Positions 36,447-45,398 of a stretch of 64,000 bases of DNA are shown piece after piece (the first letter of the stretch is position 1; each line of letters opens with the position of its first letter). The position numbers were made by a program, and so were the translations under genes. The notes beneath the pieces are model-generated. The model was not told the DNA's origin. It made no database searches and saw only the letters and a list, made by a program, of their open reading frames with translations. The DNA comes from Paenibacillus urinalis (lineage in GTDB: Bacteria; Bacillota; Bacilli; Paenibacillales; Paenibacillaceae). The stretch lies in NCBI RefSeq assembly GCF_028747985.1, contig NZ_CP118108.1:1245501-1309500 (forward strand), written 5' to 3'.

Positions 36447-37361
36447 ATGTCAAATATGACAACGAAGGAAATGATGCCGAGTCCGGGCAAACAGACGAAG
36501 GCAAACAGTTCTCCAATTAGCTTGAAGCTGCTGCAGCGTGCCATCATGATTGTGGTCGGCGCATCGCTTATGGCTATAGCTCTTGAGATTTTTCTAATTC
36601 CCAATGGCGTAATTGATGGTGGTATCACAGGGATATCCATCATGGTGTCACAGCTCTCCGGCCTGCCGCTTGGTGTATTGCTGACCTTGTTCAACCTGCC
36701 GTTTCTTCTAATTGGGTATAAGCAGATTGGCAAGACCTTTGCGGTATCTACACTGTTCGGCATTGTTATCATGTCGATCGGAACACATCTATTGCATCAC
36801 GTTCAGGCGTTAACGCCGAATGAGCCGCTTCTGGGTGCTGTATTTGGCGGTGTTATCCTCGGCGTGGGGGTAGGACTCGTCATCCGTTCAGGAGGTTCTC
36901 TGGATGGGACGGAGATTGTTGCAATTCTGGTAAGTGGAAGATCTCCATTTTCGGTCGGACAGGTCGTACTGGTCATTAATGTGTTCATCTTCGTTATGGC
37001 AGGCTTCGTGTTTGGATGGCCAAACGCGATGTATTCCATGATTGCATATTATATTGCGATGAAGATGATTGACGTCACGATTGAAGGTTTGGATCAATCC
37101 AAGTCGGTATGGATCATTAGTGAGAAGTACCGGGATATCGGAGAAGCTCTTACAGATCGTCTTGGCCGCGGGGTTACATACCTGGATGGAGAAGGCGGAT
37201 TCAGCGGGGATGAGAAGAAGGTGATCTTCGTCGTCATTACGCGTCTGGAGGAAGCCAAGCTGAAGAGCATCGTAGAGGACTGGGATCCACAGGCCTTTGT
37301 AGCGATTGGTAATATTCATGATGTAAAAGGCGGACGTTTCAAGAAAAAAGGCATTCATTAG
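36447..37361 (+). CDS. YitT family membrane protein (YitT + DUF2179)
   Basis: 304 residues: five to six membrane segments (about 30-210) with the signature FLIPNGVIDGGITGISIM and GGSLDGTEIVA, then a cytoplasmic DUF2179 domain (about 215-300; GVTYLDGEGGFSGDEKKVIFVVITRLE). Function is not established for the family. Terminator follows at 37399-37433. Confidence 0.9.
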   Translation: MSNMTTKEMMPSPGKQTKANSSPISLKLLQRAIMIVVGASLMAIALEIFLIPNGVIDGGITGISIMVSQLSGLPLGVLLTLFNLPFLLIGYKQIGKTFAVSTLFGIVIMSIGTHLLHHVQALTPNEPLLGAVFGGVILGVGVGLVIRSGGSLDGTEIVAILVSGRSPFSVGQVVLVINVFIFVMAGFVFGWPNAMYSMIAYYIAMKMIDVTIEGLDQSKSVWIISEKYRDIGEALTDRLGRGVTYLDGEGGFSGDEKKVIFVVITRLEEAKLKSIVEDWDPQAFVAIGNIHDVKGGRFKKKGIH

Positions 37362-37398
37362 CGAGCGATTCGTTCGACTATGGGTATTTGTATAAAGA

Positions 37399-37440
37399 AC
37401 CCGGTATTCCTAAGATGTTTAGGAGTACCGGGTATTTTAT
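37399..37440. terminator. Intrinsic terminator, yitT-like gene and (opposite strand) the NHEJ operon
   Basis: ACCCGGTATTCCTAA (37399-37413) pairs with TTAGGAGTACCGGGT (37419-37433), one mismatch, followed by ATTTTATT. Confidence 0.75.
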
Positions 37441-37507
37441 TATGCGCGGAAGGAAGCTATCCGGTGTACGGGATACGTGATATACACACTTTTTGTGCTG
37501 TTGTTAT

Positions 37508-38401
37508 CTACTTCTTATTCTTCAGGTGCTTCAATACATTCTCCAGTGGCTGCGGCGGCAGAGCGGAGAGGAGATCGCCTTTTTCGGCCAAGCGGGCGCC
37601 AATATTGAGCAAATGGAAGTCCTTCGGACGTACGTCTGCTGCTACCTCATCCCATAAGAGAGGCGTTGAAACGGAGGCGTGTTCCCTGGCGCGTGGAGTG
37701 TAGGGGGCGGCCAAGGTTTTACCACCATAATGCTGGAGATAATCAAAATATATCTTGTTGCCCCGATCCTTCTTTAGCCGTTCCAATGTGAATAAGTCTG
37801 GATGCTTCTGGCACACGTACATGCCGACAAAATGACCAAGCGTCCGAAGCTCCTCGAACGTAATCCCGCTCTGGATGGGCACAATAATCTGCACACCTGT
37901 AGCGCCCGACGTCTTGGGTACGGATTGAATGCCAAGTGAACTTAGGGTCTGCCCGACGATGTGCGCGGCTTCCATTATTCGGGGTTCTTCGGGCAGGCTG
38001 GGGTCGAGATCAATCATCCATTCGCAGGGCAGCTTACTGCCTGCATAATGAAGCGAAGGATGAAACTCAAGCGCGGCAAGGTTGCCAAGCCATAGAAGGA
38101 CTGGAAGGTCCTCCATCACAATATAATTGATCCCTTCGTGAACGGCTGTCTTGACATAGGGAGGGAGGGGCTCAGGCGCATTTTTTTGATAAAAAAATTC
38201 TCCATGAATCCCATGCGGATACCGGATCGTCGTGAGCAGGCGGTTCCTGCAGTATTTCAGCAGATAGGGGGAGAGCTCTGCCAGCTTCTGCAAATACATG
38301 GCTTTGGTAACGCCGGCTTCAGGCCAGAGCGGCTTGTCTGGATTCGTAATCGTAATATCCTGTCCTTCAATTTGAATCGTGCCCTTGATCGAACGCGGCA
38401 T
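37508..38401 (-). CDS. LigD-type NHEJ polymerase (primase-polymerase domain protein)
   Basis: Stand-alone archaeo-eukaryotic-primase-like polymerase of the LigD family, 297 residues, that fills or adds nucleotides at double-strand break ends. Visible are NPDKPLWPEAGVTKAMYL, the metal-binding WMIDLDPS (DxD), KTSGATGVQIIVPI and KDRGNKIYFDYLQ with a third acidic residue. In many bacteria this domain is fused to the ligase; here it is a separate gene three bases after the ligase gene, with GGAGGAG inside the ligase end as its ribosome site. Confidence 0.9.
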   Translation of the reverse strand: MPRSIKGTIQIEGQDITITNPDKPLWPEAGVTKAMYLQKLAELSPYLLKYCRNRLLTTIRYPHGIHGEFFYQKNAPEPLPPYVKTAVHEGINYIVMEDLPVLLWLGNLAALEFHPSLHYAGSKLPCEWMIDLDPSLPEEPRIMEAAHIVGQTLSSLGIQSVPKTSGATGVQIIVPIQSGITFEELRTLGHFVGMYVCQKHPDLFTLERLKKDRGNKIYFDYLQHYGGKTLAAPYTPRAREHASVSTPLLWDEVAADVRPKDFHLLNIGARLAEKGDLLSALPPQPLENVLKHLKNKK

Positions 38402-38404
38402 AGG

Positions 38405-39361
38405 TCAGCTCTCCTCCTTCTGTGATACTTGGCATTCTGCTGCAGGGACGTGAGGGGCGAGGCTCTCTATTGTAGGGTGGCGCATCGTTCCGCCGGGTGT
38501 CCATTCGAGAAAGGTAACACGTACGACCAGCTTGGGCTGTATCCACAGTGCCCCTTGATTTCTACCCGGTACATTGACAAAAGGCATACGCTGTACACCC
38601 ATGCTCAGCACTTGTTCGGTAAGGGTCCGCCAGTCCTGCACTGTAAATCTGCCGGTTCCGGCATGTCCGATATACTCCAGCTCTCCCTGTTGGTTATACA
38701 GACCAAGCAGAAGAGAATTAACGACCTTGTCTCTGAATGTAACGCCGCCAATAACGGCATACAAATCTCCGTTCTTCTTGCGTTTCTGCCACCGATTATC
38801 TTTGCCGTCTAGAGCGTAGGTACTGTTCAGATCCTTGACGACGACACCTTCGAGCTGCTGTGCTTTGGCTGCTTCAAACAAGGCATTGCCATCCGGAAAA
38901 TTCTGTACCAGCTGAACCTGCGGATGAGGCTTGATCATCTCAGCGAGCAGCTGCTGCCGCACCGACAGGGGCCTATCCATTACCCATACTCCATTCAGGT
39001 ACAGGATATCGAAGACCATGTAGGTAACCGGAACGCTCTTCAGGCCTTGCCGGATACTGCGCTCGCTTCGAAGACTGTCTCGTCTCATGATCTCATGAAA
39101 AGACGGCTTGCCCTCTCTGAATGCAATCAGCTCTCCATCGAGGATAAAAGAAGAAGCGGATGAATAGACATCCGCTAGTGTGAATTCGGGATACTGCAGG
39201 GTTCGGTCATTCCGTTTGCGATTAATGAGCTTCACTTCATGCCCGTCATAATACGTTAGCATGCGGACACCGTCCCATTTCACCTGGGCAATCCAGGGAG
39301 GGCCGACAGGAAAAAGATTCGTTCGGATCGGTTCGAAAGGAATGACCGGCTTAAGTTCCAT
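38405..39361 (-). CDS. ATP-dependent DNA ligase (LigD ligase domain type)
   Basis: 318 residues; seals breaks in non-homologous end joining. Adenylation motif VKWDGVRM with Lys28 as the nucleophile, RKRNDR (motif Ia), ILDGELIAF (motif III), MVFDILYLNG, EGVVVKDLNS (motif IV) and WQKRKK (motif V), then an OB-fold with GGVTFRDKVVNSLLLGLY. Read first in a ligase-polymerase pair. AAGGAGAAG ribosome site. Confidence 0.92.
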   Translation of the reverse strand: MELKPVIPFEPIRTNLFPVGPPWIAQVKWDGVRMLTYYDGHEVKLINRKRNDRTLQYPEFTLADVYSSASSFILDGELIAFREGKPSFHEIMRRDSLRSERSIRQGLKSVPVTYMVFDILYLNGVWVMDRPLSVRQQLLAEMIKPHPQVQLVQNFPDGNALFEAAKAQQLEGVVVKDLNSTYALDGKDNRWQKRKKNGDLYAVIGGVTFRDKVVNSLLLGLYNQQGELEYIGHAGTGRFTVQDWRTLTEQVLSMGVQRMPFVNVPGRNQGALWIQPKLVVRVTFLEWTPGGTMRHPTIESLAPHVPAAECQVSQKEES

Positions 39362-39392
39362 GCACCTGCTTCTCCTTTAATACTGAAATTAT

Positions 39393-40256
39393 TTATGATT
39401 GATAGGTCAAACGAATGCCAATACCAAATGGATCGGTAACATAGCCTTCTGAATCCTGAGTAGTTACGTTATATCCGCCGGACTGAAGACGCAGCAGCGT
39501 ATCGTCGAACGCTTCTTTATCCTCAAATAAGATGGTGAAATAATCGATTCCTACCGCATCGTGAGGGGTAGCCGGAGCATTCTGTCCCGCCCAAATATTA
39601 AGTCCGATATGATGGTGATACCCGCCGGCCGACACGAATACGGCCTGAAAGCGCGGATCATCCAGCACGATATCAAACCCGAGCAGCTTGTTGTAGAATT
39701 CGCGGGCTGCCGGGAGGCTGGATATATGAAAATGCACATGACCGATAACGGTGTCTGCAGGCAGTCCTATAAACGGTTTGTCGCCCGCCAGCGCGAGCAG
39801 TCCGTGAACATCGACAGGATCGGTTCCCATAATATAATGATTGTTCGCATCGCGGCGCCATACACTTCGTGGCCGGTCAGCATAAATTTCAATGCCGTGC
39901 CCGTCCGGGTCATTAATATAGAGTGCTTCACTAACACTGTGATCGCCTTGCCCAATTTCAATTCCGCTGTCGATCAGGTGGCGAAGCGCAAGGCCCAGAG
40001 ACTCACGGTCCGGCAGAAGAATTGCATAGTGGTACAGTCCAGCGTGGCTTCTTGGGCGGATCGGCTTGGCATCCGCAAGCTCTTCCAGTATGACAAGTGA
40101 GCGCACGCCGTCACTGGTCAGTACAGCCTGATTCCCTTGTTGAGACAGCACCTTGAGTCCTACGACCCGTTCATAAAAATCAATAGAGCGTGTAAGCTCG
40201 CTGACGCGAAGCTTCACTTCACCGAGTGTCGTTGCGGGATGAATAGAGTATGTCAT
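39393..40256 (-). CDS. VOC-family dioxygenase, catechol 2,3-dioxygenase-like (CatE-like)
   Basis: Two-domain vicinal-oxygen-chelate protein, 287 residues, related to CatE/YfiE of B. subtilis, which detoxifies catechols by ring cleavage. Domain 1 begins LGEVKLRVSELTRSIDFYERVVGLKVL with DPDGHGIEIYADRP; domain 2 has IGHVHFHISSLPAAREFYNKLLGFD and DPFGIGIRLTY. The metal ligands (His in HVHFH, His in YHHHIGLN, Glu-like position near the end) are only partly certain; the last one appears replaced in GIGIRL, so activity should not be assumed. ATG at 40256 follows AAGGAGG. A dyad operator sits on its promoter. Confidence 0.82.
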   Translation of the reverse strand: MTYSIHPATTLGEVKLRVSELTRSIDFYERVVGLKVLSQQGNQAVLTSDGVRSLVILEELADAKPIRPRSHAGLYHYAILLPDRESLGLALRHLIDSGIEIGQGDHSVSEALYINDPDGHGIEIYADRPRSVWRRDANNHYIMGTDPVDVHGLLALAGDKPFIGLPADTVIGHVHFHISSLPAAREFYNKLLGFDIVLDDPRFQAVFVSAGGYHHHIGLNIWAGQNAPATPHDAVGIDYFTILFEDKEAFDDTLLRLQSGGYNVTTQDSEGYVTDPFGIGIRLTYQS

Positions 40257-40313
40257 ATTTGTAATTGCCTCCTTGATCATGTCCATAGATGGAGTGGTTA
40301 AAAAAACTAAAAT

Positions 40314-40375
40314 TACTAACCTACACTAAGTTACTTTATGTAAGTTAGTATATAGTGTACCCTTGGACGCGTCAA
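40314..40375 (-). promoter_or_regulatory. catE-like promoter with dyad operator
   Basis: Minus-strand promoter TTGACG (40375-40370), 17 bases, TATACT (40352-40347). TACTAACCTACA (40314-40325) and TGTAAGTTAGTA (40339-40350) form a 12-bp inverted repeat with one mismatch, overlapping the -10; AAGT-T-ACTT lies in its centre. Redox- or quinone-sensing repressors of the MarR/DUF24 type bind such dyads at catDE-like genes. Confidence 0.65.
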
Positions 40376-40561
40376 TGGTAAGCGAGATCGTTCAAGCCTT
40401 TCTAATTGCGACTCCCACCATACTGGTTAACCTCTCTACATAACCATGCAGGATGTTAGCATCCTACAATTTGAAAGTATCAGATGCAGCATTTCCGTAT
40501 CCAGCAGCTGTGCTGAATATCCCAGGACCCGAGTAATCTGCCTGTGGAACTGGAAACTGCT

Positions 40562-41491
40562 TTAAGCTCCGGTCTCTTTCTTTTTGGCGGTTTTTCGCTT
40601 TGTTGTCTTTGGCTTGACAACGGGTTCATCGCGATTGTTGTCTTCTGCGGAGGCGGCCTTTTTACGAGTCGTCCGTTTCTTGGCAGGCTTGGCCGGTCCT
40701 GGATCGGTAACAATCGGCGGCTGCTGCTGCGTGGCCTCAATACTAGCTTGAAGCGCAGCCATAAGATCGACGACATTCGCTTCCGGCTTGGCTGGAGCAA
40801 TCTTGTACTCTTCGCCTGCGACTTTATGATTAATGAGTTCAAGCAGTCTTTCACGATAATCGTCAGTATATTTCTCCGGGTCGAATGGCGTACTAAGCTG
40901 ATCGATCAGCAGCTTGGCCATGGTCAGCTCCTTGTCGTTCACGGCAATATTCTCGGGCAGATTAGGCACCTGGGATACAGGACGGATCTCATCAGGGTAG
41001 AAGATCGTTTCAATGGCAAGGCAATCCTCAAGCACCCGAATGGCCGCAAGGCTGCTCTTTGAACGGATGGAGATCTTGGCAATTCCGATCTTGCCAGTTT
41101 CACGCATAGCCGTCATCAGCAGCTGGTACGCATTACCTCCGGACTGATCAGGAGATAAATAGTAGGTCTTCTGAAAATAAATCGGATCAATATCCGTTAA
41201 ATTCACAAAATCCAGTATCGAAATGTTCTTATTGGCCTGCTCAGACAGCTGATCGAGCTCATCCTTCTCGAACAGCACGAATTTTCCCTTCTCATATTCG
41301 TATCCCTTCGTAATCTCCTCCCATTTGACTTCAACCTCACAGGATGGACATTTACGAATATAGCTGAGCGGACTGCCGCATTCGGTATGAATGTATCGCA
41401 TCGAAATATCCTTGTCCTCCGTAGCAGAGAACATTTTGACAGGGACGTGAACCAGTCCGAAGCTGATGGCTCCTTTCCAAACGGTATGCAT
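40562..41491 (-). CDS. ku: NHEJ DNA end-binding protein Ku
   Basis: Homodimeric Ku that rings DNA ends and recruits the ligase and polymerase. 309 residues: Ku core at residues 1-255 (VWKGAISFGLVHVPVKMFSATE, CPSCEVEVKWEEITKGYEYEKGKFV, YYLSPDQSGGNAYQLL, LPENIAVNDKELTMAKLLID), then a lysine-rich tail (KPAKKRTTRKK, KTTKRKTAKKK) of the kind that helps DNA threading. GAAGGAGG ribosome site. The catE-like gene separates it from the ligase and polymerase. Confidence 0.94.
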   Translation of the reverse strand: MHTVWKGAISFGLVHVPVKMFSATEDKDISMRYIHTECGSPLSYIRKCPSCEVEVKWEEITKGYEYEKGKFVLFEKDELDQLSEQANKNISILDFVNLTDIDPIYFQKTYYLSPDQSGGNAYQLLMTAMRETGKIGIAKISIRSKSSLAAIRVLEDCLAIETIFYPDEIRPVSQVPNLPENIAVNDKELTMAKLLIDQLSTPFDPEKYTDDYRERLLELINHKVAGEEYKIAPAKPEANVVDLMAALQASIEATQQQPPIVTDPGPAKPAKKRTTRKKAASAEDNNRDEPVVKPKTTKRKTAKKKETGA

Positions 41492-41671
41492 GACGATCCC
41501 TCCTTCAAATAATCTGTAGTATGATCTTTCTTCATATTATGGGCAAAAAAAGACGTTTGTAATCTTATTCATGGAACGTGAAGAGTTGCTTAGTCAGAGT
41601 CAGAGAAATGATGCATGATTGTTGCTCCATCCGGACATATTACGGATTAAAAAGGGCGAAGGAGAGAAGAC

Positions 41672-41995
41672 ATGTCCAGAACAAGTGATATGTACGAGCC
41701 GGACAGAAGAGACAGGGTGAATGGAGATGCAGCTGGATCAGATCGATTCTGGGATGCACTCAGCGGCACGGATATGCTCGCAGCCGATATGGTGGACTGG
41801 GAAGAGGTCACCACGCCGGAAGCAAGAGATGAAGAGAGTGTAGAAGAGACGGCATTTGACGTGGATCGTATGGTGAACGAAGGCCTGGGCGGTGGACAGG
41901 TCACTGACGACAATGGTTATATCGGAGACAGCACTTCAGATGCATTATTTGATGAGCATGAGCTGGAGATTAATGAGGAAGAAGGAGACCTATAA
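41672..41995 (+). CDS. Hypothetical acidic protein upstream of sspH-like gene
   Basis: 107 residues, strongly acidic (runs such as DEESVEETAFDVDR and EHELEINEEEGDL), with no membrane segment, cysteine or known domain. Composition suggests a largely disordered protein. AAGGAGAG ribosome site. It ends one base before the sspH-like start, and the ribosome site of sspH lies in its last codons, so the two are co-transcribed; a sporulation role is plausible but only from context. Confidence 0.7.
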   Translation: MSRTSDMYEPDRRDRVNGDAAGSDRFWDALSGTDMLAADMVDWEEVTTPEARDEESVEETAFDVDRMVNEGLGGGQVTDDNGYIGDSTSDALFDEHELEINEEEGDL

Positions 41996-41996
41996 C

Positions 41997-42182
41997 ATGA
42001 TGGATGCAAACCGTGCAAAAGCGATTTATGAAGCGAAGGAAAATATCTCGGTCAAGCTGGATGGTGAACAGCCTATATGGATTGAGCATGTGGATGTAGA
42101 AAACCAAATGGCAACCGTGCAGATCGGCAACAACCCGCTGGAGACGCATACGGTGCGAGTGGATCGTTTGGTCGAGAGCTAA
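41997..42182 (+). CDS. sspH: H-type small acid-soluble spore protein
   Basis: 61 residues. ANRAKAIYEAKENISVKLDG, PIWIEHVDVENQMATVQIG, NPLETHTVRVDRL match the SspH family, minor spore-core proteins made in the forespore. It supports a spore-forming host. ATG at 41997 has AAGGAG nine bases upstream; the adjacent ATG at 42000 is the alternative. Confidence 0.88.
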   Translation: MMDANRAKAIYEAKENISVKLDGEQPIWIEHVDVENQMATVQIGNNPLETHTVRVDRLVES

Positions 42183-42202
42183 TCATACGATAGTGAATAT
42201 GC

Positions 42203-42233
42203 ACCCGGGGTCTATGGTACCCCGGGTTTTGTG
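42203..42233 (+). terminator. Intrinsic terminator after sspH
   Basis: ACCCGGGGT (42203-42211) and ACCCCGGGT (42219-42227) pair perfectly, followed by TTTTGTGTG. Confidence 0.75.
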
Positions 42234-42344
42234 TGTCTTCCTTACCTTGCTTGGACAGATGGGGAACTATATAATGAGGTGAAGGATTTGCCCTGATAAC
42301 TAGCGAATGGTTTGCTTACGATAGATCGAAAGAAGGTTAGCATA

Positions 42345-42827
42345 TTGAAATACGAGCATCAGGAGTGGGTGTACCACTCCATTAGTGTACAGGATACGGA
42401 GCTGCTCGCTGCCCGTCTAGCCAAGCTCGCTGTGCCTGGCTCGGTTATCGCCCTTGATGGTGATCTGGGTGCAGGGAAGACGGCATTTTCCAAATATTTT
42501 GCACAGTATTTAGGTGTAGAGGGCGTTGTGAATAGTCCGACCTTTACATTGATTAAGGAATATGAAGGCAGACTTGCGTTATACCATATGGATGTCTACC
42601 GGATAACGCTTGACGAAGCCGAGGGACTTGGGCTGGATGAATATTTCTATGGCAGTGGAGTAAGCTTGATTGAATGGTCCAGCATTATCTCGGAGCTGCT
42701 GCCGGAGGAACATCTGCATATCCAGATGACGGTAACAGAGACGGGAGATCGTATCATTCGCCTGAATGGTTATGGCTCGCCGTACACGGATTGGTGCGAA
42801 GATTTGAAGAGAAGTGGAGTCGATTGA
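42345..42827 (+). CDS. tsaE: tRNA t6A biosynthesis ATPase TsaE
   Basis: 160 residues. P-loop GDLGAGKTAFSKYF near residue 37, NSPTFTLIKEYEG and HMDVYRI are characteristic of TsaE (YdiB/YjeE), the ATPase that keeps the TsaB-TsaD threonylcarbamoyl transferase cycling on tRNAs reading ANN codons. TTG at 42345 is preferred because AGAAGG lies eight bases before it; an upstream in-frame TTG at 42312 lacks a site. First gene of a four-gene t6A operon. Confidence 0.93.
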   Translation: MKYEHQEWVYHSISVQDTELLAARLAKLAVPGSVIALDGDLGAGKTAFSKYFAQYLGVEGVVNSPTFTLIKEYEGRLALYHMDVYRITLDEAEGLGLDEYFYGSGVSLIEWSSIISELLPEEHLHIQMTVTETGDRIIRLNGYGSPYTDWCEDLKRSGVD

Positions 42828-42829
42828 GG

Positions 42830-43651
42830 ATGAAGGAAGAACGGAAGCCGCGTGAGCGGTTTTTGGCGTTGGATACGTCAACAGCGGTACTCGCTGCGGC
42901 ATTAATGGAGAACGAGACGGTGCTCTCTGAGTCGAATTCACGTGCGGAGCGTAATCATGCCGTCCATGTGGTTCAGGCACTGGAGGATTTAATGAAAGAA
43001 CAACATATAGAGCGATCTGAAATCGGCGGCATTGCCGTTGGAATCGGACCTGGTTCCTACACCGGTATTCGCATCGCTGTTACAGCGGCGAAGACGCTGG
43101 CTTGGGCATGGGATGTGCCTGTTGCAGCTGTGTCCAGTCTGGAGGCACTTGCTTGGGGAGGGCTCGGTTCCTTCAAGGGCAACAAGGGCATCGAAGCAGC
43201 TGCAACAGATTCCGGAAATCCGGCTAAGTCAGAGCAGTCCAAATACTGGGTCGTTCCCCTGATGGATGCAAGAAGAGGACAGGCCTACACTGCATTGTTT
43301 GAAGGGTACGATGGTGATAAACCGGTGCACCGGTTTGAAGAGGATGGCATTCGGCTGGTCGAGCCATGGACACAGAAGCTTGCTGCGCAGTATGAGCAGA
43401 CCGATGCTTCAGACCGGCCTGCTGGCATTATTTTTGCAGGGGACGTGTCGCAGCACGAAGAGACGATCGAGAAGCTGAGAGAACGTTTGTCTTGCGAGCT
43501 TGTGTTGATGCCGTATGACATGGAAGGAAGATATGTGGGCAAGCTGGGTTCGCTGAAGCTTAAGGCAGGTCAACACGATGATGTGCATACGCTCATACCG
43601 AATTACACACAGCTTGCGGAAGCAGAAGCGAATCTTCTACGCAAGGGATGA
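42830..43651 (+). CDS. tsaB: tRNA t6A biosynthesis protein TsaB
   Basis: 273 residues, inactive-paralogue partner of TsaD with the ASKHA fold: FLALDTSTAVLAAALME, ERNHAVHVVQALEDLM, GIAVGIGPGSYTGIRIAVTAAKTLA. The insert around residues 100-125 (NKGIEAAATDSGNPAKSEQSK) makes it longer than the usual 230 residues. Starts two bases after tsaE ends. Confidence 0.93.
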   Translation: MKEERKPRERFLALDTSTAVLAAALMENETVLSESNSRAERNHAVHVVQALEDLMKEQHIERSEIGGIAVGIGPGSYTGIRIAVTAAKTLAWAWDVPVAAVSSLEALAWGGLGSFKGNKGIEAAATDSGNPAKSEQSKYWVVPLMDARRGQAYTALFEGYDGDKPVHRFEEDGIRLVEPWTQKLAAQYEQTDASDRPAGIIFAGDVSQHEETIEKLRERLSCELVLMPYDMEGRYVGKLGSLKLKAGQHDDVHTLIPNYTQLAEAEANLLRKG

Positions 43652-43671
43652 AGGGAGTCGTACGTTGAGGC

Positions 43672-44193
43672 ATGGAGAGCAAGGAGCAGACCGGGCGGTT
43701 AGAATTTAGATTCATGAAGCTGGAGGACATTCCAGATGTACTCGTCATAGAGAAAGAGTGTTTTACCCTGCCGTGGACGGAAACGGCGTTCGTGAATGAG
43801 CTGACACAGAATCACTTTGCAAAATATATGATCATGGAACTGGACGGTCAGGCTATCGGCTATTGCGGAATGTGGACCATCGTGGATGAGGCCCATATTA
43901 CGAATATTGCGGTGAGAGAAGCCTATCGTGGACGCCGGCTGGGCGAGAAGCTGCTCCATGAGATGATGAAGACGGCAGCTTACCTCGGCATGACGAGAAT
44001 GACACTTGAAGTTCGGATATCTAATACCGTAGCCCAGAACCTATATAAGAAAAAAGGATTCAAGCCATCAGGACTTCGTAAGGGGTATTATTCCGATAAT
44101 AATGAAGATGCGCTGATCATGTGGGCGGACTTGCCTGCCAGCATCGATCATGGTTCTGATGGTAAAGAGGAAGGAAGTTTAAAGGATTCATGA
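43672..44193 (+). CDS. rimI: Ribosomal protein S18-alanine N-acetyltransferase
   Basis: GNAT acetyltransferase of 173 residues. FRFMKLEDIPDVLVIEKECFTLPWT, ITNIAVREAYRGRRLGEKLLHEMM (acetyl-CoA P-loop) and LEVRISNTVAQNLYKKKGF are the RimI pattern. Its position between tsaB and tsaD is the usual one in Bacillales. The stop overlaps tsaD at ATGA. Confidence 0.92.
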   Translation: MESKEQTGRLEFRFMKLEDIPDVLVIEKECFTLPWTETAFVNELTQNHFAKYMIMELDGQAIGYCGMWTIVDEAHITNIAVREAYRGRRLGEKLLHEMMKTAAYLGMTRMTLEVRISNTVAQNLYKKKGFKPSGLRKGYYSDNNEDALIMWADLPASIDHGSDGKEEGSLKDS

Positions 44194-45236
44194 CACATTC
44201 ATCCGATACATTACAATCCAGTTATATACTTGCAGTTGAAACCAGTTGTGATGAGACCTCGGTATCTGTCGTCAAGGACGGCCGCGAGGTATTAGCAAAT
44301 CTCATCTCCAGCCAGGTGGAGACGCACAAGGCGTTTGGCGGTGTCGTTCCGGAGGTGGCATCCCGCAAGCATGTTGAGGTCATCACACTAATGATCGAAG
44401 AGGCGATTGCCGCTTCGGGAGTGAAGCCGCAGGATCTATCAGCCATTGCAGTCACCCAGGGACCAGGTCTTGTCGGGGCACTGCTCGTTGGTATTGTTGC
44501 AGCGAAGACACTGGCGATGGCACTCGGCAAGCCGCTCATTGCAACCCATCATATTGCGGGGCATATCTATGCAAATCGTTTGATAGAGGAGCTGCAGTAT
44601 CCAGCTATGTCATTGGTGGTGTCCGGAGGACATACGGAGCTGGTTCATATGGAAGCCGAAGGGAAATTTGAAGTGATTGGCCGGACTCGTGACGATGCGG
44701 TAGGCGAAGCCTATGATAAGGTGGCGCGAGCACTGGGGTGCCCGTATCCGGGAGGTCCCCATGTGGATCGTATGGCGCATGAGGCAGATCACGCTGTGAC
44801 CCTGCCTAGAGTCTGGCTCGAGGCTGATTCCTATGATTTTAGCTTCAGCGGACTCAAATCCGCCGTGCTTAATGTGGTGAACCAGGCCTCCATGAAGAAG
44901 GAGACACTTGACCCGGCGGCGGTTGCCCGGGGGTTCCAGGAATCCGTTGTTGAGGTGCTGGTCGAAAAAGCCATTCGAGCCGTGCGTGCCTACAGTTCGA
45001 AGCAGCTTCTGTTAAGCGGAGGTGTCGCTGCAAACCGTGGTCTTCGTAAGGCGCTGGAAGAGCGCTGCGCCAAGGAAGGGATTCATCTGCTGATTCCACC
45101 AATGGAATATTGTACAGATAATGCAGCCATGATTGGGGCGGCAGCACATCTGAAATGGCAGCGAGGCGAGCTGGCCGGTCTTGATCTGCAGGCTCAGCCT
45201 GGATTGTCACTCGAAGCGTGGTCCGTTAAGTCTTAA
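44190..45236 (+). CDS. tsaD: tRNA N6-threonylcarbamoyladenosine transferase TsaD
   Basis: Catalytic subunit of t6A formation, 348 residues (formerly Gcp/YdiE). ILAVETSCDETSVSVV opens the ASKHA fold; the metal-binding HxxxH is His121/His125 in HIAGHIYANR; VVSGGHTELV, YDKVARALGCPYPGGP, SFSGLKSAVLN and a final YCTDNAAMIG complete the set. Last gene of the operon, followed by a terminator. Confidence 0.96.
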   Translation: MTHSSDTLQSSYILAVETSCDETSVSVVKDGREVLANLISSQVETHKAFGGVVPEVASRKHVEVITLMIEEAIAASGVKPQDLSAIAVTQGPGLVGALLVGIVAAKTLAMALGKPLIATHHIAGHIYANRLIEELQYPAMSLVVSGGHTELVHMEAEGKFEVIGRTRDDAVGEAYDKVARALGCPYPGGPHVDRMAHEADHAVTLPRVWLEADSYDFSFSGLKSAVLNVVNQASMKKETLDPAAVARGFQESVVEVLVEKAIRAVRAYSSKQLLLSGGVAANRGLRKALEERCAKEGIHLLIPPMEYCTDNAAMIGAAAHLKWQRGELAGLDLQAQPGLSLEAWSVKS

Positions 45237-45265
45237 GTGTGGTAAAGTTTATATAGAAGATATAT

Positions 45266-45300
45266 AGAAGCTCATCCATCAATTTGGACGAGCTTCTTTG
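45266..45300 (+). terminator. Intrinsic terminator after tsaD
   Basis: AGAAGCTC (45266-45273) pairs with GAGCTTCT (45290-45297), with an inner TCCA/TGGA stem, followed by TTTGTATTT. Confidence 0.75.
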
Positions 45301-45398
45301 TATTTGTCGAGGAAATCATATTTCTTAACAACTATTTTCACCTTAAGAAAGGCTGATTGTATATAATGGATTTAACTAAAAATAGGGCGTGAATTTAT

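Noticed and set aside
37936..39163. Plus-strand frames opposite the NHEJ polymerase and ligase genes
   Set aside because: They are shadows of the minus-strand genes, without ribosome sites or family features.
40440..40561. AGGATG/CATCCT hairpin after ku as a terminator
   Set aside because: The six-pair stem has no T run on the minus strand, so termination is not supported.
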